Shown piece after piece: positions 26,855 to 39,864 of a stretch of 64,000 nucleotides of DNA. Below the pieces are notes generated by a model. That model had not been told where the DNA came from, searched no databases, and saw only the letters and a program-made list of their open reading frames with translations. This DNA comes from Hydrogenophaga taeniospiralis CCUG 15921 (GTDB lineage Bacteria; Pseudomonadota; Gammaproteobacteria; Burkholderiales; Burkholderiaceae_C), in assembly GCF_001592305.1 (NCBI RefSeq), contig NZ_BCWR01000016.1, positions 62,001 through 126,000 of the forward strand. Reading direction: 5' to 3'. Every line of letters starts with the position of its first letter. Position 1 is the first letter of the stretch. The translations under genes and the position numbers were made by a program.

Positions 26855-26906
26855 AAAAAAACCGGCACAAGCCTTCTACGAACCAGGTTCGCAGAAGGCC
26901 TGTGCC
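26855..26906 (-). terminator. Strong intrinsic terminator between aapJ and aapQ
   Basis: On the minus strand the RNA forms an almost unbroken stem of about 20 bp with 21-base arms (26886-26906 and 26864-26884), perfect if two G-U pairs are allowed, and a tiny loop. A run of seven T residues (26861-26855) follows. It lies about 30 bases after the aapJ stop. It should make most transcripts end after the binding-protein gene, which fits the usual need for more binding protein than permease. Confidence 0.9.
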
Positions 26907-26937
26907 AGCTCGGGGCCAGGTGCCGGTGAAGACCGGA

Positions 26938-27966
26938 TCAGCGCAGCGGGGCCGCGTACATGAAACCGCCAGCGCTCCACAGGTTGTTCTTGCCGCGCGG
27001 CAGGTTGATCGGGGTCTTGGGACCGACGTTGCGCTCGAAGCTTTCACCGTAGTTGCCCACGGCCTTGATCGAGCGGGCCAGCCATTCCTTGTCCAGGCCC
27101 AGGTGCTTGCCCAGGTCTTCGGTGGAGCCCAGCATGCGGCCCACTTGCGGGTCGGTGCTCTTCTTCATCTCTTCCACGTTGGCCTGGGTGATGCCGTATT
27201 CCTCGGCTTCGACCAGACCATTGAGCACCCACTTGGTGATGGCGAAGAACTCGTCGTCACCGCGGCGGATCATCGGGCCCAGTGGCTCCTTGGAGATCAG
27301 GTCGGGCAGGATCACGTGGTCGGCCGGCACCTTGGCTTCCTTGGCACGGATCGAGGCCAGGCCCGAGGCGTCGGTGGTATAGGCCTGGCAGCGGCCAGCG
27401 AAGTAGGCGCCGGTGGAGGCTTCGAGTTTTTCAAACACGACGGCCTTGATGTTGAGCTTGTTGGCGCGCGAGAAGTCGGTCAGGTTCTTCTCGGTGGTGG
27501 TGCCGGACTGCACGCACACCGTGGCGCCCTTGAGCTGCTTGGCGCTGGTGATCTTGCCCTTGTTGACCAGGAAGCCCTGGCCGTCGTAGTAGTTCACGCC
27601 CACGAAGTGCAGACCCAGGGAGGCGTCGCGCGAGAGGGTGTTGGTGGTGTTGCGCGCCAGGATGTCCACTTCGCCCGACTGCAGGGCCGTGAAGCGCTGC
27701 TGGGCCGTCAGCGGAACCCACTTGACCTTGCTCGCATCGTTCAACACGGCGGCGGCCACGGCCTTGCAGTAGTCCACGTCCAGGCCCGTCCAGTTGCCGT
27801 TGCTGTCAGCGGCCGAGAACCCTGCCAGACCCACGTTCACGCCGCAGACCAGTTGGCCCCGGCTCTTGATGGCGTCCAGCGTCTTGCCGGCGTGCGCGGG
27901 CAGGCTCATCAGAGTGGCGGCAGCGCCCAGGGCGGCAGCGGTCAGTTTCAGGGAATTCAATTTCAT
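26938..27966 (-). CDS. aapJ: General amino-acid ABC transporter substrate-binding protein AapJ
   Basis: 342 residues. A signal peptide ends near residue 26 (ALGAAATLMSLPAHA-GKT). The mature part matches family 3 amino-acid binding proteins: SRGQLVCGVNVGLAGFSAADSNGNWTG with the ligand-contact region, DVDYCKAVAAAVL, VCVQSGTTTEKNL and YTTDASGLASIRA. It delivers amino acids (AapJ-type proteins accept many) to AapQM. GGAGAG lies about eight bases upstream of ATG. First gene of the operon, divergent from the acyl-CoA ligase. Confidence 0.94.
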   Translation of the reverse strand: MKLNSLKLTAAALGAAATLMSLPAHAGKTLDAIKSRGQLVCGVNVGLAGFSAADSNGNWTGLDVDYCKAVAAAVLNDASKVKWVPLTAQQRFTALQSGEVDILARNTTNTLSRDASLGLHFVGVNYYDGQGFLVNKGKITSAKQLKGATVCVQSGTTTEKNLTDFSRANKLNIKAVVFEKLEASTGAYFAGRCQAYTTDASGLASIRAKEAKVPADHVILPDLISKEPLGPMIRRGDDEFFAITKWVLNGLVEAEEYGITQANVEEMKKSTDPQVGRMLGSTEDLGKHLGLDKEWLARSIKAVGNYGESFERNVGPKTPINLPRGKNNLWSAGGFMYAAPLR

Positions 27967-28269
27967 TCGGGTCTCTCCATTGGCTGGTTGAATGTTGATT
28001 TGTCAGGCCAGACGTGCACCAGGAAAGGGCACTGCTGGACCGCAGAGCGACTGTAGCCCCGCCCTCGTGGGCGAGTCATCGGGGTTTACGTGGGCGGTTC
28101 ATGCAAAAAAAACATGGGTCCATCGACGCGCGCCCCATTCACGCTCCTGGGTTGGAGCGTCAGCAGGTTCCATGCCAGCGAGCCCGGTCCCAACCGCGAC
28201 AAGCCCGGGTGTCGTGTTGCGCGCCCGCCCCGTATGCTTGCCGGCAAAGCAGACCCAGGAGACAAGCCC
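27967..28269. other. Divergent intergenic region aapJ / acyl-CoA ligase
   Basis: About 300 bases without a gene I can support. It holds the aapJ ribosome site at its left end, an A-tract (GCAAAAAAAACATG near 28100), and at its right end an AGGAG site for the ligase. Both promoters should lie here, but I cannot place -35 and -10 elements with confidence. Confidence 0.5.
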
Positions 28270-30015
28270 ATGAGTCACACCGCCCCCGCTGCGCCCGCGT
28301 TGGCGCACTCTGACGACACGCGCGCCCACCACTGTTTCTGGCCCGCGCGCCTGCCGCACCGGCTGCGCCCGCCCGCCACCTCGCTGTGGCACAACCTGGC
28401 CGTGAGTGCCCTGCGTTACCCCGACAAGCCGGCGCTGGTGTTCTTCGACCAGGTGCTGAGCTACCGGCAACTGCACGATCAGGCCGAACGCCTGGCGGCC
28501 CATTTGCGGCAACAGGGGGTGCAGGATGGCGACCGTGTGATCCTGCTGATGCAGAACTGCCCGCAGTGGGTGGTGGCGCACTTCGCCATCCTGCGGGCCA
28601 ACGCGGTGGTGGTGCCGGTCAACCCCATGAACCGCGCCGAAGAGCTCAAGCATTACATCAGCGACCCGGACGCGCGGGTGGCCATCGCGGCGGCCGATCT
28701 GGCCGGCGAACTGCTGCAGGCCAGCGCCGCGCTGCCCGAGGCCGAGCGCCTGCGTCATCTGGTGGTGTCCCACTACAGCGATGCCATGGGCCCCGGGGCA
28801 GAAATACCGCCGGCCTGGGCCGGCTGGCTTGGCACCCGCCATCCGGTGCCTACCTTGCCCGGCGGCAGCGTGAGCGACTGGGCCAGCGCGCTGGCCTGCG
28901 CGGACACGCCGCCCGCGCACAACCGCTCGCCCGAGGACCTGGCCGTGCTGCCCTACACCAGTGGCACCACCGGCCTGCCCAAGGGCTGCATGCATCCGCA
29001 CCGCACGCTCATGCACAACGCGGTGGCCAGTTGCCTGTGGGGCAATGGCACGCCGGAAAACATCCAGCTGCTGGTGGTGCCTCTGTTCCACATCACCGGC
29101 ATGGTCGCCGGCATGCACGCCGGGGTGTACCTCGGCGCCACCATCGTGCTCATGCCGCGCTGGGACCGCGAGCTGGCCGGGCGGCTCATCTCGACCTGGC
29201 GCGTCACGCACTGGACCAACATTCCCACCATGGTGATCGACCTGCTGGCCAGCCCTAGCTTCGAGCAGTACGACCTCTCCAGCCTGGTCTACATCGGCGG
29301 TGGCGGCGCGGCCATGCCCCAGGCGGTGGCGCAGCGGCTGCTGGACCAGTTCGGTCTGCGCTACGCCGAAGGCTACGGCCTGACCGAAACCGCCGCGCCC
29401 TCGCACAGCAACCCGCCCGACCACCCGAAGCAGCAATGCCTGGGCGTGCCGTTCATGAGCACCGATGCACGCGTGGTCGATCCCGACACGCTGCAGGAGA
29501 TGCCGCCGGGAGAGGCGGGCGAGATCATCATCAACGGCCCCGAGGTGTTCGACGGCTACTGGAAACGGCCGCAGGCCACCGAGGCCGCGTTCATCAGCTT
29601 CGCGGGCAAACGCTTCTTCCGCTCGGGCGACCTTGGCCGGGTGGATGAGGACGGCTATTTCTTCATCACCGACCGCCTCAAACGCATGATCAACGCCAGC
29701 GGTTTCAAGGTCTGGCCGGCCGAGGTGGAGCTGCTGATGTACAAGCACCCGGCGATCGCCGAGGCCTGCGTGATCGCCACCCGCGACGCCTACCGCGGCG
29801 AGAGCGTGAAGGCGGTGGTGGTGTTGCGCGAGAGCGCGCGCGGCCGCACCAGCGAGCAGGAGATCATCGACTGGTGCCGCGAGCACATGGCGGTCTACAA
29901 ATGCCCGCGCACGGTGCAACTGGTCGATGTGCTGCCCAAGAGCGGGACCGGCAAGGTGATGTGGCGCCTGTTGCAGGAACAGGAGGCGGCGGCCACCGTG
30001 CCCACGGCACAATGA
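28270..30015 (+). CDS. AMP-dependent acyl-CoA synthetase (long-chain fatty acid-CoA ligase type)
   Basis: 581 residues from MSHTAPAAPALAHSDD, the ATG with an AGGAG 9-13 bases upstream; the open frame before it is not used. Motifs: A3 phosphate loop LPYTSGTTGLPKGCMHPHR, A5 AEGYGLTETAAPS, A7 FRSGDLGRVDEDGYF, A8 KRMINASGFKVWP and the catalytic Lys in LPKSGTGKVMWR. It activates a carboxylic acid, probably a medium- or long-chain fatty acid, to acyl-CoA. A small membrane-protein gene begins four bases after the stop. The CoA-transferase gene on the other strand converges on it. Confidence 0.9.
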   Translation: MSHTAPAAPALAHSDDTRAHHCFWPARLPHRLRPPATSLWHNLAVSALRYPDKPALVFFDQVLSYRQLHDQAERLAAHLRQQGVQDGDRVILLMQNCPQWVVAHFAILRANAVVVPVNPMNRAEELKHYISDPDARVAIAAADLAGELLQASAALPEAERLRHLVVSHYSDAMGPGAEIPPAWAGWLGTRHPVPTLPGGSVSDWASALACADTPPAHNRSPEDLAVLPYTSGTTGLPKGCMHPHRTLMHNAVASCLWGNGTPENIQLLVVPLFHITGMVAGMHAGVYLGATIVLMPRWDRELAGRLISTWRVTHWTNIPTMVIDLLASPSFEQYDLSSLVYIGGGGAAMPQAVAQRLLDQFGLRYAEGYGLTETAAPSHSNPPDHPKQQCLGVPFMSTDARVVDPDTLQEMPPGEAGEIIINGPEVFDGYWKRPQATEAAFISFAGKRFFRSGDLGRVDEDGYFFITDRLKRMINASGFKVWPAEVELLMYKHPAIAEACVIATRDAYRGESVKAVVVLRESARGRTSEQEIIDWCREHMAVYKCPRTVQLVDVLPKSGTGKVMWRLLQEQEAAATVPTAQ

Positions 30016-30019
30016 CCGC

Positions 30020-30244
30020 ATGCCTTTTCAACCGTCTTCGCTCAGACGCCTGTGGCAGCCGCGCCGTGGCCTGTTCTGGGTCATGCTGGCGTTCAACCTG
30101 CTGTCGTCCGCGCTCGTCTGGTATGTGCACCTCGCGCAGCCGGCCGAGGGCCTGCGCCTGGGCTTGAGCCTGCTGGCGCTGTCCAACGCGGGCCTGGGCT
30201 GGTGGGTCGCCGTGCGCCTGTGGCGCGAAGGCGGCGCGCGGTAA
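30020..30244 (+). CDS. Small two-TM membrane protein
   Basis: 74 residues with two hydrophobic helices at about 18-40 (GLFWVMLAFNLLSSALVWYV) and 48-66 (GLSLLALSNAGLGWWVAVRLW), basic residues at both ends, and no known domain. The gene begins four bases after the acyl-CoA ligase stop, so it is likely to be translated as part of that operon. Its job is unknown; it may be a membrane partner of the ligase. The hydrophobic pattern and coupling make it a real gene rather than a chance frame. Confidence 0.65.
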   Translation: MPFQPSSLRRLWQPRRGLFWVMLAFNLLSSALVWYVHLAQPAEGLRLGLSLLALSNAGLGWWVAVRLWREGGAR

Positions 30245-30278
30245 ATGAAGGCCGGGAAAGGGCGCGGCCCCGTGGGGC

Positions 30279-31426
30279 CTACCCGACCCAGCGCGCCGGG
30301 TCGGCGTCCAGCGCGGGCGGTGGCAGATCGGCGGTGGGGCGTTGCCCGTCGAACACCATGGGGTTGGCGATCATCGGCGGCACCGAGTCGCTGCCGGGCG
30401 TGAGCCGCAGGCCGCGCGCGGCCACGTGCGGGTGGGCCATCACCTGGGCAATGTCCAGGATCGGCGAACAGGGCACACCGGCGCGGTCGAGCAGTTGCAC
30501 CCAGTCGGCGGTGTCGCGCTGCAGGGTCCAGCCCGTGATCAGCGGCACCAGGGTGGCGCGGTGCTCCACCCGCGCCGGGTTGGTCGAGAAGCGCGTATCG
30601 CGCGAGACGGCCGGTTGCCCGGCGGCTTCGCACAGGCGGGCGAACTGGCCGTCGTTGCCCACGGCCAGCACCATGTGGCCGTCGCGCGTGGGAAACACCT
30701 GGTAGGGCACGATGTTCGGGTGGGCATTGCCCATGCGGGTCGGCGTCTGGTGCCCGATCAGCTGGTTGGCGCCCTGGTTGGCCAGCATGGCCACCTGCAC
30801 GTCGAACAGCGCGGCGTCGATGTGGCGACCGCGCCCGGTGCGCTCGCGCTCGTGCAGCGCGGCGAGGATGGCGGTGGTGGCGTACACCCCGGTCATCAGG
30901 TCGGTCACGGCCACGCCCACCTTCTGGGGTTCTTCGCCCTGGTTGCCGGTGATGCTCATGAGCCCGGCTTCGGCCTGGATCGCGAAGTCGTAGCCGGCCT
31001 TGTGTGCCAGCGGGCCGTTTTGCCCGTAGCCGGTGATCGAGCAGTAGATCAGGCGGGGGTTGATGGCCTGCAGGCTGGTGGCATCGAGCCCGTACTTGGC
31101 GAGCTGACCGACCTTGTAGTTCTCGATCAGCACGTCGGCCTCGCGCGCGAGTTCGCGCACCTGCTGTATGCCTTCGGCGCTGGCGATGTCGATCGCCACC
31201 GAGCGTTTGCCGCGGTTGGCGCAGATGAAATACGCCGCCACACGCTCGGCGCCGTCGTCCCACCAGGGCGGGCCCCAGCTGCGCGTGTCGTCACCGAGGC
31301 CGGGGCGCTCCACCTTCAGCACTTCGGCGCCATAGTCGGCCAGCAACTGGCCGGCCCAGGGGCCGGCGAGCACGCGCGAGAGGTCGAGCACGCGCAAGCC
31401 CGCGAGCGGGCGGGGAGGGGTGGGGC

Positions 31427-31430
<4 letters not shown>
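30279..31430 (-). CDS. CaiB/BaiF-family CoA transferase
   Basis: 383 residues from MSPTPPRPLAGLRVLDLSRV. The family starts exactly with such a loop, and ATG overlaps the gabT stop as ATGA. Further signatures are LADYGAEVLKVERPG, RGKRSVAIDI, LIYCSITGYGQNGP and the catalytic Asp in GYDFAIQAEAGLMSITG, then GHMVLAVGNDGQFARL. These class III enzymes move CoA between acids through an aspartyl-CoA ester. Substrate is unknown; coupling to GabT suggests degradation of a four- or five-carbon dicarboxylate such as succinate or glutarate. Confidence 0.9.
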
Positions 31431-32725
<1,295 letters not shown>

Positions 32726-32794
32726 ACAGGGCTCCAGAGGGTGAAGAGAATTCAGGCTGTCGCACACTGTAGGGGCCCCGGGCCGGCGCTAACA

Positions 32795-32830
32795 TATACA
32801 GACACCGACCCCGGCGCGATGCACTGTATA
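32795..32830. promoter_or_regulatory. Candidate operator for the MocR-type regulator
   Basis: Between the divergent gabT and mocR-type genes, TATACAG (32795-32801) is repeated inverted as CTGTATA (32824-32830). The 22-base separation places the centres about three helical turns apart. This would suit a dimeric GntR-type regulator, and one arm could overlap the gabT promoter. No -10 or -35 can be fixed. Confidence 0.4.
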
Positions 32831-32870
32831 GCCGCATCGACCGGTACACAACAACGCAGAAACGCCAAGC

Positions 32871-34277
32871 ATGTTCACCCTGAACCCCAAAAACACCACG
32901 CCCCTGGTGGTGCAGATCGTCGAGGGGTTTAGCGACCTGATCCAGAGCGGAAACCTGCGCCCGGGCTCCAAGGCCCCCTCCATCCGCCAGTTCGCGCACG
33001 CCCACGGCGTGAGCGTCTACACCGTGGTCGATGCCTACGACCGGCTGGTCGCGCTGGGCTATTTCGTTTCGCGCCCGCACTCGGGTTTCTTCGTGCGCCG
33101 CCGCGAGGGCGTGCCCCGCGTGGCGCCCGGTGGTGTGACCGCCGAGGCCGCGAACTACAACTTCGACTCCATGTGGTACCTGCGGCAGGTGTTTGAGGCC
33201 CGTGCGCTGCGCATGAAGCCAGGTTGCGGCTGGCTGCCGGGCAATTGGCTGTTTGAGGAAGGCCTGCGGCGCAGCCTGCGCACCTTGGCGGCCGACAACG
33301 TGGACCTGGGTGGCTACGGCCAACCCAAGGGTTTTGCGCCGCTGCGCCAGCTGGTGCGCGACATGCTGGCCGAACAGCAGATCGCCGTCAGCGCCGACCA
33401 GGTGCTGCTCACACAAGGTTCCAGCCAGGCCATGGACCTGGTGGCGCGCTGCCTGGTCCGCCCGGGCGACGCCGTGCTGGTGGACGACCCTGGCTACCCC
33501 AACCTGTTTTATTCGCTGCGCTTCCTGGGCGCGAGGCTGATCGGCGTGCCGCGCACGCCCAACGGCTACGACCTGGCCGCGCTCGAAGCGCTGGTGATCG
33601 AACACAAGCCCAAGGTGTTTTTCACCCAGCCGCGGCTGCAGAGCCCCACCGGCTCGGTGGCCAACCTGGCGCACCTGCACCGGGTGGTGCAGCTCGCCGA
33701 GCAGCACCGGTTCACCGTGGTGGAAAACGACATCTACGCCGACCTCGACCCCGAGCCGCGCCCCTCGCTGGCCAGCCTGGACCAGTTGCAGCGTGTCGTC
33801 TACATCAGCAGTTTTTCCAAGACCATCTCGCCCAACATCCGGGTCGGCGTCCTGGCGGCGCCGCCTGACCTGCTGGAAGACTTCGCCCAGCTCAAGATGA
33901 TCTCGGGCCTGACCTCGTCCGAGTTCAGCGAGCGCCTGGCCTATGGCGCGCTGGTGGACGGGCGCTGGCGCAAGCACCTGCGCGGCCTGCGCGAGCGCCT
34001 GGCGCAGGCGCACCAGCGCGTGGCCCAGCAACTGGAGAACCTGGGTTTCGAGCTGTTCTGCGAACCCAAGGCCGGCATGCTGTTGTGGGCACGCCACCCC
34101 GAGATTCCGAATGCCACCGAACTGGCCTACAAGGCGGCCGAGCAGGACATCCTGCTCGGTCCCGGCCACCTGTTCGCGCCCGACCTGCAGCCCAGCCCCT
34201 GGTTTCGCTTCAACGTGGCCTTCACCGAAGAGCCGCAGGTGCTGGCTTTCCTGACTGCCCAGACCCAGGCGGGCTGA
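32871..34277 (+). CDS. MocR/GabR-family transcriptional regulator (PLP-binding)
   Basis: 468 residues. A GntR-type winged helix occupies about 1-75 (LVVQIVEGFSDLIQSGNLRPG, APSIRQFAHAHGVSVYTVVD). A fold type I aminotransferase-like domain (about 110-468) follows with GSSQAMDLVARCLVRPGD and a PLP Lys in SSFSKTISPNIRVGV. Such chimeric regulators bind PLP and sense an amino acid, as GabR senses 4-aminobutyrate. The divergent gabT gene makes that regulon likely. The downstream gene alaS is probably transcribed separately. Confidence 0.93.
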   Translation: MFTLNPKNTTPLVVQIVEGFSDLIQSGNLRPGSKAPSIRQFAHAHGVSVYTVVDAYDRLVALGYFVSRPHSGFFVRRREGVPRVAPGGVTAEAANYNFDSMWYLRQVFEARALRMKPGCGWLPGNWLFEEGLRRSLRTLAADNVDLGGYGQPKGFAPLRQLVRDMLAEQQIAVSADQVLLTQGSSQAMDLVARCLVRPGDAVLVDDPGYPNLFYSLRFLGARLIGVPRTPNGYDLAALEALVIEHKPKVFFTQPRLQSPTGSVANLAHLHRVVQLAEQHRFTVVENDIYADLDPEPRPSLASLDQLQRVVYISSFSKTISPNIRVGVLAAPPDLLEDFAQLKMISGLTSSEFSERLAYGALVDGRWRKHLRGLRERLAQAHQRVAQQLENLGFELFCEPKAGMLLWARHPEIPNATELAYKAAEQDILLGPGHLFAPDLQPSPWFRFNVAFTEEPQVLAFLTAQTQAG

Positions 34278-34401
34278 AAGCCCCTGAATCCGGCGGATTC
34301 GGGACAGTGCGCGCCAGTTTGCGAAAATAGCTGGTTCGGTGCTGCCCGATGCGCTGGCGCACCCACCCGATTCCGACCGATAACCATCCGCCAAGGCCAC
34401 C

Positions 34402-37055
<2,654 letters not shown>

Positions 37056-37059
<4 letters not shown>

Positions 37060-37619
37060 AAAACGGCCTGACGCGCCGCGGCCTGCTCGGCGCTTCGCTG
37101 GGCCTGATGGCCGGCGCGCTGCCCGCCCCCGCTTTGCCCGCGACCGCTGCCGCTACTGGCAAAAGCCCGGGCTACCAGCTGAGCGACTGGCCCGCGCAGC
37201 GGCCCACGCCGGCGCTGGAGGCGCAGAACCTGCAAGGCGAGCGCGTGCGTCTGGCGGACTTCAAGGGCCGTGTGGTGCTGCTCAATTTCTGGGCCACCTG
37301 GTGCCCACCCTGCCGTGCGGAGATGCCCACCCTGCAGGCCGTGCCCGAGTGGCTGGGCGAAGACAAGGTGGTGGTGCTGGCGCTCAATTACCGGGAGTCC
37401 GGCCGCACCGCGCGCCGCTTTCTCGCGGCCAGCGGTCTGACCCTGCCCGTGCTGCTGGACCCGATGGGCGAGATCACCCAGGCCTGGGGCGTACGCGCCT
37501 TTCCCACCACGGTGCTGATCGACGCGAACGGCCGGGCACGCCAGGTGGTGCAGGGCGAGGTGGACTGGAGCAGCCCTACTGCCCTCGGGTGGGTGGAGCG
37601 CCTGCTCACGCAACGCTGA
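37056..37619 (+). CDS. TlpA-family thiol-disulfide oxidoreductase, Tat-exported
   Basis: 187 residues starting at a GTG that overlaps the alaS stop (GTGA). The N-terminus has the Tat-type sequence [12 protein letters not shown] followed by a hydrophobic stretch. The thioredoxin domain (about 45-185) carries [13 protein letters not shown] with Cys83 and Cys86, and [12 protein letters not shown] with the cis-Pro. TlpA/ResA proteins reduce periplasmic disulfides, for example in cytochrome c maturation. No cytochrome genes are adjacent, so its partner is unknown. A hairpin with a C/T-rich tail ends the unit. Confidence 0.9.
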
Positions 37620-37645
37620 TCGGTACGGGATAATCCGCGCTCCCC

Positions 37646-37664
37646 CCGGTCAGCCACTGACCGG
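37646..37664 (+). terminator. Hairpin after the TlpA gene
   Basis: A perfect eight-base stem, CCGGTCAG-CCA-CTGACCGG, lies 26 bases after the stop, followed by CCTTTCTGGCTTT. It may end the alaS-tlpA transcript. A GATAAT box just before it (37629) could be the -10 for the next gene, in which case the hairpin would lie in that leader. Confidence 0.5.
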
Positions 37665-37731
37665 CCTTTCTGGCTTTGCGTGGCACCTTGCGTGTGCGAC
37701 TCGGCCTTCTGATCATTCTGGAGTTCCTTTC

Positions 37732-38847
37732 ATGACCCCCGATCGCCGCCAATTCCTGCGCTGCGCCGCCTCGTCCGTGGCCGCCAGCGTGCCCTTGTTT
37801 CACAGCGCTGGCGCGTTCGCGCAGGCCGCCGCCCAGCCGGCCTTCAACCCCCAGCCAAGCGGCTGGCGCACCTTCGACGTGACGACCCGCGTGGACATCC
37901 TCGATGCCCAGGGACAGACCCAGGCCTGGCTGCCGGTGCCCTCCATCGAGAGTGACTGGCAGCGTGGCCTGACGCACGACTTCAGCACCAACGGCAAGGG
38001 CCGGCTGGTGGAAGACGGCCGCTACGGCGCCCGCATGCTGCACGTGGAATTCGCGGCCGGCGAAAAAGCGCCTTTTGTCGAACTCACCAGCCGTGTGCAG
38101 ACCCGCAACCGCGCGGCCGACTGGGCACAGAAAGGCGTGAGCGAAGACCCGGCCACGCTGCGTTTCTGGACCCAGCCGACCAAGCTGCTGCCCACCGACG
38201 GCATCGTGCGTGACACCGCGCAGAAGGCCGTCCGTGGTGCCCGTACCGACGTGCAAAAGGCCCAGGCCATCTACGACTGGGTGGTTACCAACACCTACCG
38301 CGAGCCCACCACCCGCGGCTGCGGCCCTGGCGACATCAAGGCCTTGCTGGAGACCGGCAACCTGGGTGGCAAGTGCGCTGACCTCAACGCCCTGTTCGTG
38401 GGGCTGTGCCGCGCCGTGGGTGTGCCCGCGCGCGACGTGTACGGCGTGCGCCTGGCCCCGTCGGCCTTTGGCTACAAGCAGCTGGGCGCCGGCTCGGCCA
38501 GCCTCAAGGGCGCGCAGCACTGCCGCGCCGAGGTGTTTCTGAACGGCCTGGGCTGGGTGGCCATGGACCCGGCCGACGTGACCAAGGTGATGCGCCACGA
38601 AGCGCCCGACTGGATCAAGACCGCGCAGCACCCCCTGGTGTCGCCGGTGAACAAGGCCCTGTTCGGCAGTTGGGAGGGCAACTGGATGGGCTGGAACATG
38701 GCGCACGACCTCACGCTGCCAGGCGCCCAGGGGCCCGAGATCGGCTTCTTCATGTATCCCGCGGCGGAAACCGGGGGCGAGCGCCTCGACTCCTACGCGC
38801 CAGACGATTTCAAGTACCAGATCTCGGCGCGCGAAATCAAGGCCTGA
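37732..38847 (+). CDS. Transglutaminase-like domain protein, Tat-exported
   Basis: 371 residues. The N-terminus carries a Tat motif, DRRQFLRCAASSVAAS, cleaved near AFAQA. The transglutaminase core sits at about 160-290: AQAIYDWVVTNTYREP, GGKCADLNALFVGLCRAVGVPAR (nucleophile Cys in GGKC) and QHCRAEVFLNGLGWVAMDPAD (catalytic His then Asp). Such secreted proteins act as peptidases or amide-modifying enzymes; the natural substrate is unknown. GGAG lies 8-11 bases upstream of ATG. Convergent with the pseudouridine synthase gene. Confidence 0.9.
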   Translation: MTPDRRQFLRCAASSVAASVPLFHSAGAFAQAAAQPAFNPQPSGWRTFDVTTRVDILDAQGQTQAWLPVPSIESDWQRGLTHDFSTNGKGRLVEDGRYGARMLHVEFAAGEKAPFVELTSRVQTRNRAADWAQKGVSEDPATLRFWTQPTKLLPTDGIVRDTAQKAVRGARTDVQKAQAIYDWVVTNTYREPTTRGCGPGDIKALLETGNLGGKCADLNALFVGLCRAVGVPARDVYGVRLAPSAFGYKQLGAGSASLKGAQHCRAEVFLNGLGWVAMDPADVTKVMRHEAPDWIKTAQHPLVSPVNKALFGSWEGNWMGWNMAHDLTLPGAQGPEIGFFMYPAAETGGERLDSYAPDDFKYQISAREIKA

Positions 38848-38855
38848 TCACCCCC

Positions 38856-38893
38856 GGGCGCTGGACCGGCCTATGCGGGCCAGTCCAGCGCCC
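38856..38893. terminator. Bidirectional hairpin inside the pseudouridine-synthase 3' end
   Basis: Arms GGGCGCTGGAC and GTCCAGCGCCC, plus inner GGCC/GGCC after one mismatch, form a stem of 15 pairs with a six-base loop. It spans the last codons of the minus-strand gene and the region just beyond the plus-strand stop, so the two convergent genes share it. There is no T run. Confidence 0.5.
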
Positions 38894-39806
38894 GCTGGCT
38901 TTGGAAGCTGCGGCGTTCACCGGTCACCGGGTCGTCAAAGGTCAGGGCCTGCGCGAGCAGGCGCAAGGGTTCGGTGAAGTCTTCGGCCTCGTGCGGCCCG
39001 CGCAGCACGCGCGGGTAGAACTGGTCGCCCGCGATGGGCAGGCCCAGCGCGTTCATGTGCACCCGCAGTTGGTGGCGCTTGCCCGTCACCGGCTCCAGCG
39101 CATAGCGTGCCCAGTCGCCGCGGCGCTCGCGCAGCGTGATGCGGGTTTCGCTGTTGGCCTCACCCTCGGTCTCGCACATCCGGAAAAACGCGCCGTCTTC
39201 TTCCACGATGCGGCTGCGGCGCAGCTGTGTTGGCGCCAGATCGTCGCGGCAGGGTGCGATCGCTTCGTAGACCTTGTGCACCGCGCGCTCGCGAAACAGC
39301 GCCTGGTAGGCCGCGCGCTCCTGGGGCCGCACCGCGAACGCCACCAGCCCGGCGGTCTCGCGGTCGATGCGGTGGATCGGGCTCAGGTCTTCCAGGCCCA
39401 GCCGGCGCTTGAGCCGCACCAGCAGGCTTTGCTGCACGTAGCGTCCGCCCGGCGTGACGGGCAGAAAGTGCGGCTTGTCCGCCACCACCAGATGGGTGTC
39501 CTGGAACACCAGGCCTTCTTCAAACGGCACGGCCAGTTCGTCGGGCAGGGCACGGTAGTAATACAGGCGGACACCGCCTCGGTAGGGAGCGTCGGGCGCC
39601 AGGGGCAGGCCGCTGTCGTCCAGCACCTCGCCGTTGGTCAGCCGCTCGGCCCAGGCGCCGCGGTCCACTGCGGGCAGACGCTCGGCCAGAAAGTCGATCA
39701 CGCCCGGCCAGCGCAGGTCACCGGCCTTGAGGGCCGGCAGCGCCACGCAACTGGGCGAGACGCCCTCGCGCACGGGGATCAACGGGTTCTTCGACGGACG
39801 GGCCAC
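38871..39806 (-). CDS. RluA-family pseudouridine synthase
   Basis: 311 residues. After an S4-like N-terminal part (about 10-75) comes the RluA catalytic fold: HLVVADKPHFLPVTPGG, SPIHRIDRETAGLVAF (catalytic Asp in HRIDRETAG), AVHKVYEAI, LEPVTGKRHQLRVHMNALGLPI and GDQFYP. These are typical of enzymes that make pseudouridine in 23S rRNA or tRNA. The exact uridine cannot be told from sequence. The C-terminal codons form part of a shared hairpin with the convergent transglutaminase-like gene. Confidence 0.92.
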   Translation of the reverse strand: MARPSKNPLIPVREGVSPSCVALPALKAGDLRWPGVIDFLAERLPAVDRGAWAERLTNGEVLDDSGLPLAPDAPYRGGVRLYYYRALPDELAVPFEEGLVFQDTHLVVADKPHFLPVTPGGRYVQQSLLVRLKRRLGLEDLSPIHRIDRETAGLVAFAVRPQERAAYQALFRERAVHKVYEAIAPCRDDLAPTQLRRSRIVEEDGAFFRMCETEGEANSETRITLRERRGDWARYALEPVTGKRHQLRVHMNALGLPIAGDQFYPRVLRGPHEAEDFTEPLRLLAQALTFDDPVTGERRSFQSQRALDWPA

Positions 39807-39864
39807 GGCTTGAGATGGGAAAGAGAAATGCGGTTATTCTCTGCGCCTTCGGGGCCCCCACGCC

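Noticed and set aside
34283..34303. CCTGAATCC-GGC-GGATTCGGG hairpin between the MocR-type gene and alaS
   Set aside because: Stem has a mismatch and no T run; it could end the mocR transcript but there is not enough to call it, and it does not resemble a T-box leader for alaS.
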